Made by a program: the position numbers and the translations under genes. Under the pieces are notes generated by a model that saw nothing but the letters and a program-made list of their open reading frames with translations, searched no databases and was not told the DNA's origin. A stretch of 6,495 nt of DNA, from positions 1 through 6,495 of the forward strand of contig DURF01000114.1 in assembly GCA_012837395.1 (NCBI GenBank). The letters are read 5' to 3'. The stretch comes from Acholeplasma sp. GTDB taxonomy: Bacteria; Bacillota_I; Bacilli_A; Acholeplasmatales; Acholeplasmataceae. Below are positions 5,048 to 6,495 of this stretch, piece by piece (the first letter of the stretch is position 1; the number at the start of each line of letters is the position of its first letter).

Positions 5048-6289
5048 ATGAAATTATATGATGAATTAATATGGAGAAATTTAATAAAAGATGTATCGGA
5101 TGAAGAAAAAGCGAAAGATCATTTAAATAACAACAAGGTAAGATTTTACTGTGGCTTTGATCCAACTGGAGAATCTTTAACTGTCGGACATTTAGTCCAA
5201 ATTGTTAGAATGAAATTACTACAAGACCATGGTCACACCCCAGTTGTATTAATTGGAGGGGCAACCGGTCTTATTGGTGATCCAAGACAAACCTCAGAAA
5301 GAGAATTATTAACATTAGATCAATCACTTAAAAACGCAGAATTAATTAAAACTCAAATTACTAGATTTTTAAAACCTGAAAATACAATTTATGTTAATAA
5401 TAACGACTGGATTAAAAAAATCGATATGATTACATTTTTAAGAGACTATGGTAAAAACTTTAATATAAACTACATGTTAGCTAAAGAAAATGTTCAATCA
5501 AGACTTGAAACAGGAATTTCATATACAGAATTTTCTTATATGTTAATCCAAGCGATTGACTTTTTAAATCTTTATAAAAATATGGACGTTAAAATTCAAT
5601 TTGGTGGCTCTGACCAATGGGGTAATATTACAACCGGACTTGAACTAATTAGAAAAGAATTAGGAAAAAATGAAGCTGTTGGTCTATCATCACCACTTTT
5701 ATTAAAATCTGATGGAGAAAAATTTGGTAAAAGTGAAGGTGGAGCAATCTGGCTTGATAGTGAACTTACAACACCTTATGAGTTATACCAATACTTCTTA
5801 AATACAAGAGATATTGATACACCAAACTACTTAAAAGCATTAACACTTTTAAGTGTTGATGAAATTATTAGATTAGAAAAAACAATCAAAGATGCTCCAG
5901 AAAAAAGAGAAGCTCAAAAAGTACTTGCAAGTGAAGTTGTTAAGTTTGTTCATGGAAATGAGGCTTTAAAAGAAGCTGAACTAGTAACAGATGCGCTTTT
6001 TACTGGTAATTTTGATGAGTTAAATGAAAACTCATTTAAAGGTCTCGCTAAAGTGTTAGATACAGCAAATGTCGAAGAAGACTCACTCTTAGTTCATGCA
6101 TTAGTAGAATCTAAAGCAGCAAGTTCAAACCGTGAAGCACGTGAGTTTATTAAAAACGGTGCGATATCTTTAAACGGTAATAAAGTAACTGATGTTAACT
6201 ATAAAATAAATAAAGATGAAACATATTTTAAAAAATATATTATAGTTAAAAGAGGAAAAAGACATAATAGTCTTTTAATAGTAAAATAG
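5048..6289 (+). CDS. tyrS: Tyrosyl-tRNA synthetase
   Basis: TyrRS attaches tyrosine to tRNA-Tyr using ATP. The 413-residue length fits the bacterial TyrS group. The class I Rossmann domain shows Y-C-G-F-D-P-T-G (34-41) and the HIGH-type motif T-V-G-H (45-48). It also has the tyrosine pocket Y-M-L-I-Q-A-I-D-F (164-172, with Y164, Q168 and D171) and G-G-S-D-Q-W-G-N-I (186-194). The signature K-F-G-K-S (225-229) is the KMSKS equivalent. An S4 RNA-binding domain fills about 347-413 ([16 protein letters not shown]). GAGGAGA (5032-5038) lies 9 bases before ATG 5048. Expression is controlled by the T-box just upstream. The lipid kinase gene begins one base after the TAG stop. Confidence 0.97.
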   Translation: MKLYDELIWRNLIKDVSDEEKAKDHLNNNKVRFYCGFDPTGESLTVGHLVQIVRMKLLQDHGHTPVVLIGGATGLIGDPRQTSERELLTLDQSLKNAELIKTQITRFLKPENTIYVNNNDWIKKIDMITFLRDYGKNFNINYMLAKENVQSRLETGISYTEFSYMLIQAIDFLNLYKNMDVKIQFGGSDQWGNITTGLELIRKELGKNEAVGLSSPLLLKSDGEKFGKSEGGAIWLDSELTTPYELYQYFLNTRDIDTPNYLKALTLLSVDEIIRLEKTIKDAPEKREAQKVLASEVVKFVHGNEALKEAELVTDALFTGNFDELNENSFKGLAKVLDTANVEEDSLLVHALVESKAASSNREAREFIKNGAISLNGNKVTDVNYKINKDETYFKKYIIVKRGKRHNSLLIVK

Positions 6290-6290
6290 T

Positions 6291-6495
6291 ATGGATGTAA
6301 TATTATATAATCCCTTATCGCGAAACGGTAATAATAAAAGGATAGTAAATAAACTAGTAAAAAAGTTAAATAAAAAAAATATTGAATCAGAAGTTATAGA
6401 TTTAACAAAAGTTGATAATGTCACTGATTTTTTAGAAAAGCATGAATATGCTAAAAGATTTATTATTATTGGTGGTGATGGCACTTTAAATGTAT
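6291..6495 (+). CDS. Diacylglycerol kinase family lipid kinase (5' part only)
   Basis: The first 68 codons are visible and the gene runs off the window. The start MDVILYNPLSRNG has the N-P-x-S-x-x-G nucleotide-binding pattern of the DagK/YegS/BmrU family. Residues 57-67 (F-I-I-I-G-G-D-G-T-L-N) carry the conserved GGDGTLN motif of the catalytic domain. Members phosphorylate diacylglycerol or related lipids with ATP to feed phosphatidate synthesis at the membrane. The exact substrate cannot be read from this fragment. No ribosome site precedes ATG 6291, and only one base separates it from the tyrS stop. Translation is therefore probably coupled to tyrS, and the gene should share the T-box transcript. 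Confidence 0.85.
   Translation, partial: MDVILYNPLSRNGNNKRIVNKLVKKLNKKNIESEVIDLTKVDNVTDFLEKHEYAKRFIIIGGDGTLNV

Noticed and set aside
6275..6484. Minus-strand open frame near the window end
   Set aside because: The plus strand encodes a lipid kinase with NPxSxxG and GGDGTLN motifs, which explains the region; the antisense frame only mirrors its AT-rich codons.

Overview
This is an ordinary low-GC Firmicutes/Mollicutes-type chromosomal window: compact, AT-rich and full of translation housekeeping genes. All tryptophans in the genes read here are TGG. TGA appears to work as a stop at the ends of the rsuA/rluB-type gene and rimM, so the genetic code looks standard rather than the Mycoplasma code. 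Gene content and order resemble Bacillus, with rpsP-khpA-rimM-trmD-rplS, the ylbF/ylbG pair, a CcpA of 334 residues and a T-box ahead of tyrS. Extreme AT-richness and short spacers suggest an Acholeplasma/Izemoplasma-like lineage. That placement is an inference from style, not a proven assignment.

Layout. Bases 1-703 hold the tail of an rRNA pseudouridine synthase, then ricF (ylbF) and ylbG, each overlapping the one before; a strong hairpin terminator follows. A sigma-A-like promoter at 845-872 drives the conserved ribosome operon rpsP, khpA, rimM, trmD and rplS (908-3027), closed by a terminator at 3040-3068. A hairpin sits just in front of rplS and may be an L19 leader. On the minus strand lies a single OsmC/Ohr-type peroxidase gene (3183-3605) with its own terminator. 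ccpA runs divergently from it (3817-4821) behind a clear extended -10 promoter. A complete tyrosine T-box leader (about 4828-5020) begins within about ten bases of the ccpA stop and controls tyrS (5048-6289). One base after tyrS, a diacylglycerol-kinase-type lipid kinase begins and runs off the window.

How the parts work together. Most of the window supports ribosome assembly and decoding: S16, L19, the assembly factor RimM, the KH-domain protein KhpA, the tRNA m1G37 methyltransferase TrmD, a 16S/23S pseudouridine synthase and TyrRS. CcpA is the global carbon regulator. RicF belongs to the RicA-RicF-RicT complex, which in Bacillus controls RNase Y-dependent mRNA maturation. The tyrS T-box should let uncharged tRNA-Tyr switch on tyrS and, because of the one-base spacing, probably the lipid kinase too.

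I found no mobile element, CRISPR array, phage gene or tRNA, and nothing that amounts to a new system. The points most worth a second look are the rplS leader hairpin, the loss of the usual aspartate at CcpA position 275, the T-box placement and reach, and the reduced cysteine tail of RicF.
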